DNA of 64,000 bases, from the NCBI GenBank assembly GCA_009760855.2, contig WPIO01000112.1, positions 489,501 to 553,500 on the forward strand. The letters are read 5' to 3'. Position 1 is the first letter of the stretch; each line of letters begins with the position of its first letter. The translations under genes were made by a program, and so were the position numbers. The notes below the pieces were generated by a model. That model did no database searches. It had not been told where the DNA came from and saw nothing but the letters and a program-made list of their open reading frames with translations. Source of the DNA: Cristatella mucedo. Its lineage: Eukaryota; Bryozoa; Phylactolaemata; Cristatellidae. Below, in pieces: positions 12,572-25,663 of the stretch.

Positions 12572-12580
12572 CATAAAGGG
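12572..12580 (+). promoter_or_regulatory. TATA-like box, copy B
   Basis: CATAAAGGG lies in a block of about 550 bases (12300-12850) that is conserved ahead of copy C, where the same position reads CATAAAAGG (46303). Position and conservation suggest a core promoter with transcription starting near 12602. This is inference from comparing the two copies. Confidence 0.5.
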
Positions 12581-12601
12581 CGCACCCAGCCGACCGCAGA
12601 T

Positions 12602-12749
12602 CAGATGGATGCTTGCGTAAGGGCCTCTGGTAGGTTTCATAAGTAGCCCTGCGCCCTGCGCCTCCGCCCTGCTGCGGCAGTCTCTCTGGCAGTCTCAGCA
12701 GCAGCAGCGCGAGGTGCTGGAGCGGAGAGTAAACGACGTATTCACGACG
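12602..12749 (+). other. Candidate non-coding first exon, copy B
   Basis: It starts about 30 bases after the TATA-like box (estimated) and ends at the donor ACGACG/gtaaag, which is conserved in copy C. An alternative conserved donor, gtaaac, lies about 20 bases upstream. The likely acceptor is catgttttag at 14098-14107, leaving only TGCA before the ATG; the same arrangement stands before the copy C ATG. Confidence 0.45.
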
Positions 12750-13224
12750 GTAAAGTCTCTAAGCTGGGTCCGTGAAAAGGCGGTTTAGCACGAATGGCTC
12801 GCGAGCAGATTTATCGAGGAGCGGACCCAGCGGGTCGTCGCCGTGCTTGCTCGCCTCGGCCTCAGCCTCAGCCTCAGCCGCCGCCGCCACCGCGACGGGC
12901 TGCCCACGGAGGCTGCGAACGAGAATGCCGGGACCGACACTTCGCTGGACGAGCAGGGCTCGCGATCGATTCCCCCCTGCATTAGCATAAGCTTATTATA
13001 GATTAACCGTGCTGCATTGCAGAGTCGCGTGGCCGACCTCGCGGTCCGACCAGCGGCTCTTACTCTGCAGCCCTGATTGGTCTGTATGTAGCTCCTCGAG
13101 CGCTGTGGCGCCGCGACCAAAACGTTTTCTTGTATCTTGTCTTGTATCTTATCAGGTCAGTCATTCCGTAATTTTTCAGGGAGAAATCGTCTGTCTGACT
13201 AGTTGAGATTTGAAGATCATCAAA

Positions 13225-13905
13225 GCGCTCAATAAGAATTCGCAATGCCGTTACCGATAAATTAATTGGTCCATGCACTTGTGACATCCTGTCTTGACTT
13301 CTGTAACTCGCTACTTGCGGGTCTACCGGCCTCAACACTCAGGCGCTTACAGCTGGTGCAAAACTCTGCTGCCAGGCTCGTCTGTTGCGAGTGTCGCATT
13401 TGCCGCACCTCACCACTTCTGGCCGACCTGCACTGGCTCCCAGTCAAGTGATGCACCGACTTCAAGGTCGCACTCACTTTCTTTCTTTGGTCCTTTCATT
13501 CTTCATGGCTCCAGCCTACCTTCAGATCTACGCCCCATTCAGGCTAAGGTATCACCCGCTTTTCGGAATCTAACTGTTTGCATATACCTAGTAAAAACCT
13601 CAAATCATTTTGAGGGTTCGTTCGCATGCTCCTAAACCTGGAACTCTCGACATCTCTTGACTTACCACGTTTAAAAAGAAACTAAAAATGCATCTATTTA
13701 TGACAGCATTTATTGGGTCCCTGCGATTTGTCTTTTATGTGCTTATGCATGCTGACACTGTGCATGCTGTTTTTAACCATACTTGTATGCTGACCCTGTG
13801 GATGTCACCCCTAATCATGTTATTAACGATTCGATCGAGCTTCCTTTGCAGCAGTTCTAAAGCGCCTAAGAGATCTCTGAGGGCGTTATATCATGTGTAA
13901 TATTA
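13225..13905 (+). mobile_element. LINE family B in 5' intron of copy B
   Basis: Frames give [41 protein letters not shown]; the tail reads AAAGCGCCTAAGAGAT, then GAGGGCG. It is frame-broken. It starts at the same spot, relative to the conserved promoter block, as the tail fragment at 46882 in copy C. Confidence 0.82.
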
Positions 13906-13914
13906 TAATAATGA

Positions 13915-14010
13915 TTATATATATATATATATATATATATATACCAGCATATACATATATCTGTGTGTGTGTGTGTGTTTGCGTGCGTGTGTGTGGAGAG
14001 AGAGAGAGGG
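13915..14010. repeat. Compound microsatellite (TA)n, (TG)n, (GA)n before copy B ATG
   Basis: Lies about 100-200 bases upstream of the start codon. A (TA)n/(GT)n array also stands before the copy C ATG (47178-47453). Confidence 0.9.
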
Positions 14011-14111
14011 AGAGGGGGCAATTAAGAGTTTAGGGACAATTTGGCTGTAAACCCTCTAACTCAGCCGAGTGCCGCAATCCTGAAGTCAGCGCTCCCTCAT
14101 GTTTTAGTGCA

Positions 14112-14488
14112 ATGTCTACAACAAGCGACAGAAGTTATGTGACTCCTGTGACTCCGAGGGACAACGAGATGGCACCTGACGAGCAAAGTGTACTGGAAGC
14201 AGCGCACGACAGTCCTCAGCATCACGATGCTATTAATGGCCACGTCATTCAGTCCACATCCATCACCTGTATCGTCCATGTAGACTTGGCAGGAAATGGA
14301 ATGAAAAAGCCACTGGCAGATGATATGCATCATGCCGTGTTTGACTTAGGTATAATGGAGGAGCCGCATTTTGAGAAGGGCGCATATCGCGGATCAACCG
14401 TTTCCTTCCACGATGTACACTATGAGGTGATGGTAAAGGGTGGCGGCCCATGCAAGTCCAAGCCGAAGAAGATTCTCGAAGGAGTCAG
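14112..14488 (+). CDS. Copy B exon 1 (start codon, N-terminal tail)
   Basis: Residues 1-125 plus two bases; donor gtaaag. This ATG was chosen because copy C has an ATG at the same place and both follow the same ttttag/TGCA acceptor-like sequence. The tail is hydrophilic; [17 protein letters not shown] near its end matches the human ABCG2 start of the nucleotide-binding domain (GSTVSFHNICY). Confidence 0.9.
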
Positions 14489-17400
14489 GTAAAGCTACAC
14501 AATTACCAGCTGGCATTTGGTGGAGATAAAGTTGGTCTTTTGAGCAAAACAGTATCCTATTTGGTTTGTAACTAGGCGAAGTAGTAGAGCCCATTTATGC
14601 CGTGGTTTTGCCGTTCCGAGTGCTCTCTAAAGAATGGTTTTGCGAAAAAATGTATGTTATATTATCGGCTTCTAATTAGAGGCCATGCTTTACTTACCAT
14701 TCAATTGCATTTCCCTTTGCAGAAATGTAAAGCGCCTAGAAAGAGATTAAGTTCTCTGAGGGCGCTTTATCAAGTGTATTATTATTATTATTATTATTAT
14801 TATGCTACTACGTCGCATTTCTGTAGTAAGGGAGCAGCCTTAGATACCAAGATATCTTTAATCCATCTACAAATCAAACCATATGACACTCATCATCAAC
14901 TTATATGCTCATTAGAACTCATCGTAGCTTATAGGTTTTATAGTCAATGACAGTCTGTAATCGCTTTAGAATTAGATGGTACACCAACTCCTTGTGCGAT
15001 TAGCATACATGCTCGCACCCATGCACACTTGCACGCATTCACACCCACCCACACGCAGCACCCGCGTGCACACACACACTCACATACAATTATACACATA
15101 CCTGTACACTAAGACACATATCTGTTCCTGCACCCACATTTACGCTTATCAGTAGCCCACTCACAGTTTCACGAACCTATACCAGCATGCAAATTCTTCT
15201 CTCACTCTTTTTCTTTTCTTCACTCCCTCTCTCGCTACTATTTATCTATGTATCCATGTTTCTCTCTCTCAATATATATGTATGTTCGTACCTATGTATT
15301 TATAAAAGTATTTATGTACATATCGCTAATAATTAAAAAAGTAATGGGATGCTAATTCAACAGCCACATCAATGTAAGGGTCTTAAGAGCTTTAGCTGCT
15401 ATCAGCCCACTTGCAGCAGACAATAAACAATTGCCTCCATCGCGACTCCCACCTGCAACCTGGGTCCGTGAATTGTGAGCACCGTACCACTGGCCTATGT
15501 GTTTGTGTGAGAAACTCTTATATCTGCCCAATTGATGCGTGGGATGCAATATGACAGTGCTCGGGCATGCTAGTGGCCACTATTCCAGCTCTGCTGCAAA
15601 TAAGCGTCGCTCTACGTGCTGCCGTGATGCAATGTGAGCGCTCACACGTCATAGTCCAGTGACATCTCATTGAGAAGAGGGGCTACAGCTCACGACTGCA
15701 GCCGTGCCTATCTATAATTACTTGCCACGTAAGCTGTATGTGCATTTGTAGTGGTATATTCAAGCCGGGAACAATTAATGCTATCATGGGACCCACCGGC
15801 TGTGGAAAGTCATCGTGAGTATGCCGGAGCATTTAGCCCGTCAGTCGAATTGTCTGTGCAGCCGAGAGGCCAGTGAATAGAGTCCGGCTGGGCACCGGAC
15901 GATCCGCGTTGCAGTTTGCTGGACATCTTGGCAGCTAGGAAGAACCCGGACGGCCTATCCGGCCTGGTGCTGATCGACGGGCAGCTGCAGCCGCCCAACT
16001 TCAAGCTCATGTCCGGATATGTCGTGCAGGTGAGCGACGCTAGCGTGCACCCACGCGACAGTGAGAAGCACATTTGGGATGCTGGTGCCCGTCCAAAGCC
16101 GGCCTCCTGCTTCAGCCTGGAGACTTCCCCGGTGCTTTTTGAGATTATCAGAGACTTTGCGATGGAGCTTCTTTGAGTGCCGAAAAGCAATCGGCTACGT
16201 GTCCTGGTGTCTCTCTGCCCCAATCGGTCCGTCCAACCCGTCCATTCGGCGTCTTGCAATTTTCCGAAATGAAGAACTTTGCTTTAGGATGACATCGTCA
16301 TGGGCACGCTCTCTGTTCGCGAGAATCTCATGTTCTCTGCCAGCCTGCGGCTACCGAGCTCTCTGAAAACCAAGGAGAAGACCTCTCGAGTTGACCGAGT
16401 TATAGAGGAATTGGGCCTGAGCAAGTGCGCCGACACCAAGGTGAGAAGAGTGCTTGCATCTATCAAGTTAGTCCTCATGAACACCAGCCCTATTACGTGC
16501 TCAAACTGGCGGGCCCACAAAAGCAGCGAAGTACTGGCGTCCATATTGTTTGATCGCCCACATCTGCCAAGTTAAACCCATTGAAATTAGTGTCCGTGGT
16601 CTGCAGCTCCAAGAAATGAGTGTCCGACTATCTCATATTCTTCTCCTTGTCAAATGTCATCGAATCTGCATTCTATTAACCTCCAAGCCAACTCAAGGAA
16701 ATGCCAAAACATTTCAAGTTTTTGGAACTTTGCTTACTTAAAGATAAACTAATTATAAATGCAATCTCTAGTTTTGGAGTTTGACAGACGACCGGAATAT
16801 AGTAAATAAAATTATTATGTAAGATCCACTGACACCGGAAGTAGTACATCAAGCTCAGCGAAATGATTTTCTTTAAAAATTAAAGCTTCGAATTGCATTT
16901 TCTTGGAAAAATTTGTAAATATAAGCTACTCAGCCCTAAACGGGCTGGCAGAACATTACTTTAAACTATAGAGCAAAGTTAAATTTTCAAACGAAGCCCA
17001 AGGTCAGCCGTCCGACTGGTTGTTATAACAATCAAAAAGCATAAACACGATCTCGTCAAGCGTAGCCCCGCCCCTAGATGTCATAGTTACCTGAGTCAAA
17101 CGGCTGGCCATGGCCATAACTCCTTATTTACTTGCCAGAACTATATCGTAGCATTGCACGTTGAGCTCCTGTGCATCTGGAGCGCCAGGGGAGCCTGTAT
17201 GTGTATCTGTGCACGTGTATAATGTGTATCTGTGCACGTGTATAATGTTTATCTGTGCACGTGTATAATATGTATCTGTGCACGAGCGCGCACAGGTACA
17301 CATATGTGGGCCCACGTGCATATAAACGTGCGCTCACTCGGTCATGTGAGTGTGCATTATAAAGAAAGTGTGTGCGTGTGCTCGTGTCTTACTATTTACT

Positions 17401-17817
17401 TGACTTTTTTTTCGATCGCTAGAACTTTTCATCGTCTGCCAAAGCTCGGCCAGCCGTCAGTCAACCCAGTCAGCATTTATGTCTCATCTATTCTCAGCAT
17501 ATTCTCACCAGGTATTCGCTGTTACTCGTTTAATCACGTAGCAAAAGATCATATAATGTAAATTTAAATGAAATATAATTTATTTCGATAGCGCCCAGAG
17601 AGGACTTAATCTCCAGGTGCTGCTCATACTTATGCCACTGGGCTCGAGCCCACGACCTCGGCCGTTTAAAGGCTAGCACATTTCTGCTCGTCCGAACCAC
17701 GAGTTTAGCCTCTGATCGCTCAGAGGCTAAATGCTTTGCTGCTGCCAAGATCTCCCCTTCTTAAATTCTCTCTCTTCGTTTCCCTCTCTTTCATTCACTC
17801 TCTCTCTCTCTCACACA

Positions 17818-17860
<43 letters not shown>

Positions 17861-19082
17861 TCTCTCTCTCTCTTTCTCTCAACGGTTCCCTGGAGAAATG
17901 GACGACGTAATGACTGCATGTATGCTGCGTCGAGACCTCAGAACCCTCAGAGCAGCCGAGCTTCGACGATGCAATTTAACAGATGGCACATTTGACATTT
18001 GACAGATTTGGCGATACAATTTGCCATTTGACATTTTTTTTCGAATACGATCAATATTAAATTGCCAGCGAGCGATCACGCACCGCCGGGAATCTACTTG
18101 CAGGTGGGCAACGAGTTCTTTCGCGGAGTCTCCGGCGGTGAAAGAAAGCGCACGAACATCGGAATGGAGCTCGTCACCTCGCCCGGAGTCCTGTTCCTCG
18201 ACGAGCCGACCACGGGACTCGACTCGAACACGGCAAAGTCTGTCATAACGCTCTTGCGACGGTGGGTCCCATGGCCAACCGAGAGCGGACGCTCAACCCG
18301 GCGAGCCTCTAGGACGAGCTTTCTCGTTTTTGGCGAGCCTCTGCGTCTTGGGCTACACCTTTTCTGCCCTTTCTCCCCTGCGACACTTAGTCCCTCTACC
18401 GGTGCGGGCAAGCCCGATTCTGGACGCGACGAAGAACCACAACCGATATGGCTTCGCTGCTGCTGCTGCTGCGCTGAGGTGCACGGAGACAGTTTCGCCT
18501 TACGTTGAGCAGGCTCGCCGAAGCGGGCAGCACCATCGTCTTCTCCATTCACCAGCCACGATTCTCCATCTACAAGCTGTGCGACACGCTGCACCTGCTC
18601 GGCAACGGCGAGACCATCTACTTCGGCCCAGCGATGCAGGGCATGGACTTCTTCAAAACCCTCGGTTCGCAGCTACGGGTAGCTGGCTACGCTGCTACCG
18701 CCTCGAGCTTCGGTGGCAGTGCTTGTGCCGGTCGCCAGACCGTTGGCTGCAGCGAAGGGGGCGTGCGGCAGTTCAAGCGCCGTCGAGTGTCGCGTTCGCA
18801 AGCGGTTGCTGATGCTGCCTGCCGCCTGCGTCTGCCTCGCCTCGCAGGCTACACGATAGAGGAGCACGACAATCCGGCCGACTTTTATCTCGACGTCATC
18901 AACTCCAATGACACCCCGCCGGCGATGCTGCCTCCTTATGAAGATCACGTGATCAAACCGGCGAGCCCGAGCCTGCTAGGCGGCATACTAGTGATCGACG
19001 TGGAGGACAAAGCCAATGCCGGTAGTCGCCAGCAAAGGAGCCTACCGACGCGGGCACACGCACACACACACACACTCACTCA

Positions 19083-19160
<78 letters not shown>

Positions 19161-22100
19161 CGCTTTGCTGCTGGCATTTGGTCCTATTCTAACGATGCCG
19201 AGGCAACAGCGGCGATGAGTCGGGCAGCACTCGAACCATTCCGTATGTGTGCCTGCTTGATTTGAACGCAAAGGTGTGAAGAGAGCCCAGTTGCGTTCCT
19301 GTGTTGGGCCAGTAGCTGCCCCTCAAGAGGAGCTGCAGCTTAGGGAGCGGCAGCTTTTGTGTAATTTTGATTTTAGGATTTCTTCAAGTGTACAAGTGTT
19401 CAGGATTTCTTCAAACAACAAATTTAAGTGGCGCCCCACGTGAACGCTATCCCTTTTAAGTCACTTTAGTTATCCTGAAAAGAAAGCACTTATTCAAAAG
19501 CAGATAAAGCGTCAGAACACGAAGGCACACAAATGACTAAGCCAGTGTGTCTTCGCCGATGGGCTTGCATTTCACGACTTAGGTCATGGGGTGGATTTTC
19601 GCCAGAAAGCAATTCTTTATCGTCCACTCCAAGTGATGGGGAAGAGCCTCTGAAACTATACAGTCTCAATATAAATGAGGGTTTCGATTAGCTGAACTTG
19701 ACTTTTTAATTCAATATAGTAGGACGCTGCAAAAATTCGCAAAACAGGTCGGTTTTAAGGTTTATTTTGCTATGCCGTCAAATCATGGCACAACGTCTGT
19801 TAGTAATGAGCTTTTCGGGTTTTGGGGGTGTAGGAATTGTAAGAACTGACCCCCAGATTTTTTATATTCGTTTGTGGCAAGTTCAATCGGCAACAGTCTG
19901 TAGGACGGGTTACGGTTTACGTTGGCAGCGGATGTCTCAATGGAAAGTGGGTCGCATCAGTAGGCCGGAAGCAAAATAATACTGGTACCTTAAGGCGAAT
20001 GGCAGTATTTTTTAAGTCGACAGTAAACTTATTGGGGGCCAGCACAGATTTGTGAGAAGCGATGCATTGTGAGCAGGAAGTCTAGCTGACAAGCTTTGTG
20101 CAATTCAATAGGCCGGAAGCAAAATACTACTGGTACCTTAAGGCGAATGGCAGTATTTTTTAAGTCGAAAGTAAACTTATCGGGGGCCAGCACAGATTTG
20201 TGAGAAGCGATGCAGTGTACGAAGATGCGATGCATTGTGAGCTGGAAGTCTAGCTGACAAGCTTTCTGCAATTTTTAAGCGCATTCTACAAATGACTTTC
20301 TGTCCATAAGTTAAGGTGCACTCTCTCCACGACCCAGGTCGCTCGTTTGAGTTCTGCAGCTGGCGATTCTTTATTGCGCACTGCAAGCGGTGGTGATAGC
20401 TGATAAGGCTCTTCTGCTGCTATATAAACAAGACAGCTGAATCATCTAACTGTTTTGTTATATAATAATAATAAAAAATTTGTATAGCGCCTTCAGAGGA
20501 CTTAATCTCTTTCTAGACACTTGGCATTTGCTGCAGATGAAGTATGATCGAATGGGTAGTGGTAGCATGCTCAATGTCAACAAGCATAACATGGTTAGAA
20601 GTGACATGCACAGGGTCAGCATGCAAATATATTTAGTGGCAGAGTTGAATCGGCTCTGTCTTGTGCCTGGCTACTGTGGTGGGCGTGATATGGTGGTGCG
20701 ATTGATGAGGGCTGAAGCTTGCACTGTCACTGAGTACTAAACTTTTAACTTAGTAGACTACGGGTCAATAGTCATGCCGGCGAACGTATTTAAATAAGGA
20801 CATGCTGGTAGACGTGTCGTGAAGCCGAGAGCCGGTCAGTTGAGCAGTTCGGACAGCTTAGCAGCTGGGACTTCATGACACAAGATGGGGGACCGCGAAG
20901 TGCAATACTAGACCGCGACGACACCACTGTGGCGTCCGTCTGGTTTCCGAGGCTTTACAAACAAGCCTGCGCTACATAATTCTTTTTTTTTATAGAAAAT
21001 GACGACCAGCGAGGGCAGGATGAAAAGTCCGTCGGTTAGTAAGGCGCGCAGGCAGCTGTCTGGCTGGCTGGGGTTTTGACCGCCGTTTTGGACGCCGCTT
21101 GAGGACCTCTGGCCTTACAGGAAACGAGACAGACAAGAAAGGACCCTCAAAGGCGCGGACGAGGATGTTCGCACAGTACTTCAGAGGCTCCTCCTGGCAT
21201 CAGAAGTGAGCTCGAGTGCGGCTCAGCGAGTCAGCGTTCCGTCGCTTTCGAGCGCCTCCGGCAACCTGTGCTTGACTGTTCATTCGTCGCTCTCTGTCGC
21301 GTTCTGTCTCTGTCCGCTTATCTCAGCTAGAGTGCACTCGTTTTTCTATGCTCATCTTCTCTGCCGGAGATTCTTTTTTGAGATGCTGGAATCATACGGT
21401 GCGGCAATGCGACGTGTTCAACAACTCCATTCGCGCTTGGTTCTTTTGTCTTCATTCTAGGAACTGTCAAAATGGCCATTGAGCTGATACGATTACCGGT
21501 TCTGCTTGTTGGTCACGTATGGGGGAAGGGGTTCGACTCCTGACGTTGACTTGCTAACATTTTGTCTTCCAATGCATTAATCCATTCTCTCCGTCCGGTC
21601 GGTCTAGCAGACGACGAATCTGTAGGGGCTCGTGTGCACGATCGCTGCACGATGAAGATGAACGTTAATCCCACAAGCGAGTTTCGGTACTGACGATGAC
21701 GGCTGTATTGTTTCGTACGTAGGCAGCGAAAGCTGGCGAGCGTACATACAGATACAGCCGTCGCATAAGCAGATCCGGAGCGCCAAAGAAAAAGACAAGA
21801 TTTTTAATGCTTCTCTGGGAAAAGGGATCGTCCCCAAGTCCTTCAAATTGGCAATCGTTAGACCCATACTTAAAAAGCCTGGATTAGACACTGAGGTCTT
21901 TGCAAACTATCGCCCTGTTTCCCTTCTTCTTTTCTTGCCAAAGATTCTTGAAAAAAATGTTGCTAAGCAGCTGGTTGAACATATTTAAAATAAGGAAATG
22001 TCAGAGACATTTCAATCAGGATTCAAGAGGCAGTACTCCACTGAAACTGCTCTCCTCCGTGTTAACAATGCCATTCTACGTGGAAACGACGACGGAAATG

Positions 22101-25100
22101 TCACTGCCCTAGCTCGGTTAGATCTGTCAGCTGCCTTCGACACCATTGATCACGATGTTCTGCTTGAACGATTGAGAACAACGATCTGTCTGGCAGACGA
22201 GGCACTGGCGTGATTTAAATCGTACTTGTCTGATCGTGTTCAATCCGTGTCGTGTGGGGGTCAGGTCTCACACACGAGAAGGGTAACCTGTGGAGCCCCT
22301 CAAGGGTACTTGGTTCCTTGCTATTCTCCATGTATACACAACCTCCTGGAAAAGTGATTAAGACCCATGGAATAGGATATCACTTTTATGCTGACGATAC
22401 TCAGTTGTTTTTGTCATTCAAACCGTCGGAATCTGCTGCGGCAACTGAGAACCTGAATGCTTGCCTTGCCGATATTCGATCCCGGATGTCGGAAAACTTC
22501 TTGAAATTAAATGACAATAAAACCGAACTACTGCTCATAGAACACCCTAAGCGTGTGGCTGGATTAAAAGGCTTTGCTGTTCTAATAGGTGATGCTGTTG
22601 TACGGCCATCACCACGTGCTCGAAATTTAAGCGTCGTTTTCGACAACTGCTTTTATTTCAAAAGCTTCACTCAGAAGACTGCTTCTGCAGCTAGCCACCA
22701 CGTCCGGTCCCTATCCAAGATTAGGAGATGTCTTCCACAGTGGCTTGCAGAAAATTTAACATGCTTCTTAGTTCTGTCTCGGCTTGATTATTGCAATTCC
22801 CTATTGACTGGGCTACAAAAAAAGCGATTAGGCCACTGCACCTGACTATGAATATGGCTGCAAGGCTAGTCTTCAAGTCCCAGAAGTTTGAGCACGTGTC
22901 ACCTTTGGTACAAGAGCTAAGATGGATGCCGGTTGACCAACGGATTCAGAGCAAGATTCTTACGCTCACCCTCAAGGCCCGCCACGGCTTGGCTCCATCG
23001 TACCTAGCTGAACTGCTGCACCAGCTTCAGCCTGTTCGTGCCCTCAGGTCCTGTGTGGACAATAAATTAGCTGTCCCATTCCTCCGCTTAAAGACAGTTG
23101 GCGACAGAAGCAATAGCTCTGCAGGTCCTAGACTGTAGAACTCGCTTCCACAATTTTTACGAAACGACAACTACTCTCCTACTGCCGACTATGGCTGATT
23201 CTTTTCAGCAGTCCTGAACTGCTACTTCTATGCTACTCACTACCTCACCTGCTCTCCTGACTCTGCTATGCTTCCCACTTTCTCTTTGTTGCGTGAGACG
23301 AAATCTGTTGGCTACCGAATGCGTACCGAAAGCCGCTGAGGCTGTGAGTGCGCTATACAAAACTCTCCTGTGAAGCACCCACATGGTCTTTGTGACTTTG
23401 AGGAGTGACAGACGGAGGTACATTAGATTACATTACATAAGAGAAGAGAGAGTGAGCAAGAAGGAGTGAGCGAGAGCGAGTGCTTAGCGTCCACACAGGC
23501 TGGTGGAGAAGCACAAAGTAGTTCGCAGATTCCAGACTAGCCGGTCTCGCGACCACAGCTGACCAGTTGCCATTAAATCCAGCTTAGCTGATACTGTCCG
23601 ACTGCAGTGCCTAACGAGCTGGTACGCAGCGCCCCGTTGGCCGGGCGGAGCGGTGTTAGTCCGGTTAGTCCGGGTGGAACAACACTGTGCGCGTGGCCAC
23701 ACCCACAATAATGCCGTACAACTCGGTCGGTTATGTAATGAGTCCGATTGTTAGCAAAGATAGAGGAAACTCTTAGAGTCCTAGCAAAGTATACATTATA
23801 CAAATTGCATGTACCACTATAGCTGAGGGCTTGCGATTTGGTTTTCTAGAACTTTACCTTCGTTAGGCTTCCATCTTCTTTATGGGCGAAGGCGTTGGGT
23901 TTATGCCACCTCTTCTACTGTTGCAGGCTCCACATGGAGGTGCAATCTATTACGGAAAGCTACTCGAACACTTTGGAAAATGGAGGCAGCACCGAGGATC
24001 TGAAGCTTAAGAACCTGACGTATCATACGTCTTTCTTTGAGCAGGTAGCTGACTGCTTGTAGCTCGTCTACAAGAGCATGGTACCGCCTTGCCTGCTCAG
24101 CCGCCGAGGACAGCCGTTCAGCGGTCATAGGCTGCTACTGATGTTGTTGCAGTTCGGCATTGTCTGCGGCCGCACACTGAAGAACGTTCTGAGGAATCCG
24201 CGTACCTCTTACCTCCAGGTACGGGAGCTGGCTCTGCGGCTCAGTTGCAGCGTTCTAGTTGCAGTTCGCTGTGGTCTACCGATCGCTAAAAGATAGCCAC
24301 AATCGCTAAGATGGCCGAAATTGGCTAGACCGACGGGCCGCACTTGCATGCACTTGGCTTTTGCTGCCTCGTGTGTAGTTTGGTTGCAGTCGCGCACTGC
24401 ACAAAACACCAGGCGACGAGCAACACCACCAATGTATTCGACTATGCACCGAGTGGGGGGAGGGGGGAGCGCCACTGCCCTCCCGCAGAAGTTCATCCGC
24501 TTCTCTCGTCTGCATTACAGGAACGCTGCGCTCTTGATTCTTTAGCATTGTTGCTAATGCCTACCTGCGCTCCGAACGGCTAGTCGGTGTTCGGGAGGGC
24601 CATCCTGCCCAGTACAGGCAGACAACATCTAGGAGCTGCCCTGTCGTAGGCTGGGGTATGCATAAACGAAACCACAGCATGCTAAGCCATGCATTAGTGT
24701 CGATTGTCGAATGGCATTTAGGTTTCAACTGAACGACAGCCGTATAGGTACTTCTCCACTTTAAAGCAGCCACAATGGCCGTCTGGGAATTTCTTTTAGT
24801 GTCGCTAGTCCAAGCCAGTGAGCATGCAGCAGCTCTGTTCTTTTGCTGCTGACATATCACTCTAATAGGTCACCGACAGGATCAAATGACTCCTGACGGT
24901 AGCCTCAGGGTCATAGCCAAGTAGGTAAGCTGCTTGCTCTTCACAACCCAGGTCGTGGGTTCGAGTCCGGCACTGGGCGATCCTGTATTGCCCACTTCAA
25001 GCGGTCGTGCTAGCCGTAAAGGCTCTTTTGCCACTATACAAATGAGGCTGTTTGTTTCATCAGCTACGTTCTTTTTATAGTCAGCTTGCTTTCCCGTTGC

Positions 25101-25590
25101 TTTCGCGCATCCGGTTAGGAGTGGTACGCTAAAAAGAAAGCGGCCACGCAGTCAGGGCTGCTTGTCAATCAGGCCTGCTTGTCGTCTATCTGGTTTGCAC
25201 ATTATTGTTTTCATAGTTGCAGGTGCAAAACGGTGCATCGTGAACCAAGCCAGAAATATGCAGGGGTGAACCTTGACCTCCCAAGGGCCCAGCTATTGCA
25301 GGGTAGCCCGAACGGGCATGCTGCTCGGCTCAAGGGAGGGGGACTCGGCTCGCTAGCCACCTTTACCTAAGCCCAAGGTTCCTGCCTGGAATTGGGCTTT
25401 CGCGTGGCTTCTATTTTAGGTGTTCACCATGTGCATCTTCGGCCTTATAACGGGAGCCGTCTTTTTTGGTGTAGATACAAGCTGCGATTCGGGAGTTCAA
25501 AACAGGTGAGGAGCACCACAAGCAATGGCAGCCGCCGACAAGAGCAGTGCACAGACAGATAGTGCAAACAGATTAGCCACGACCGTCGGC

Positions 25591-25663
<73 letters not shown>

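Noticed and set aside
12785-13120. Overlapping frames around the CTCAGC repeat near 12860
   Set aside because: Low-complexity GC-rich stretch inside the 5' intron of copy B, not conserved as a frame in copy C.
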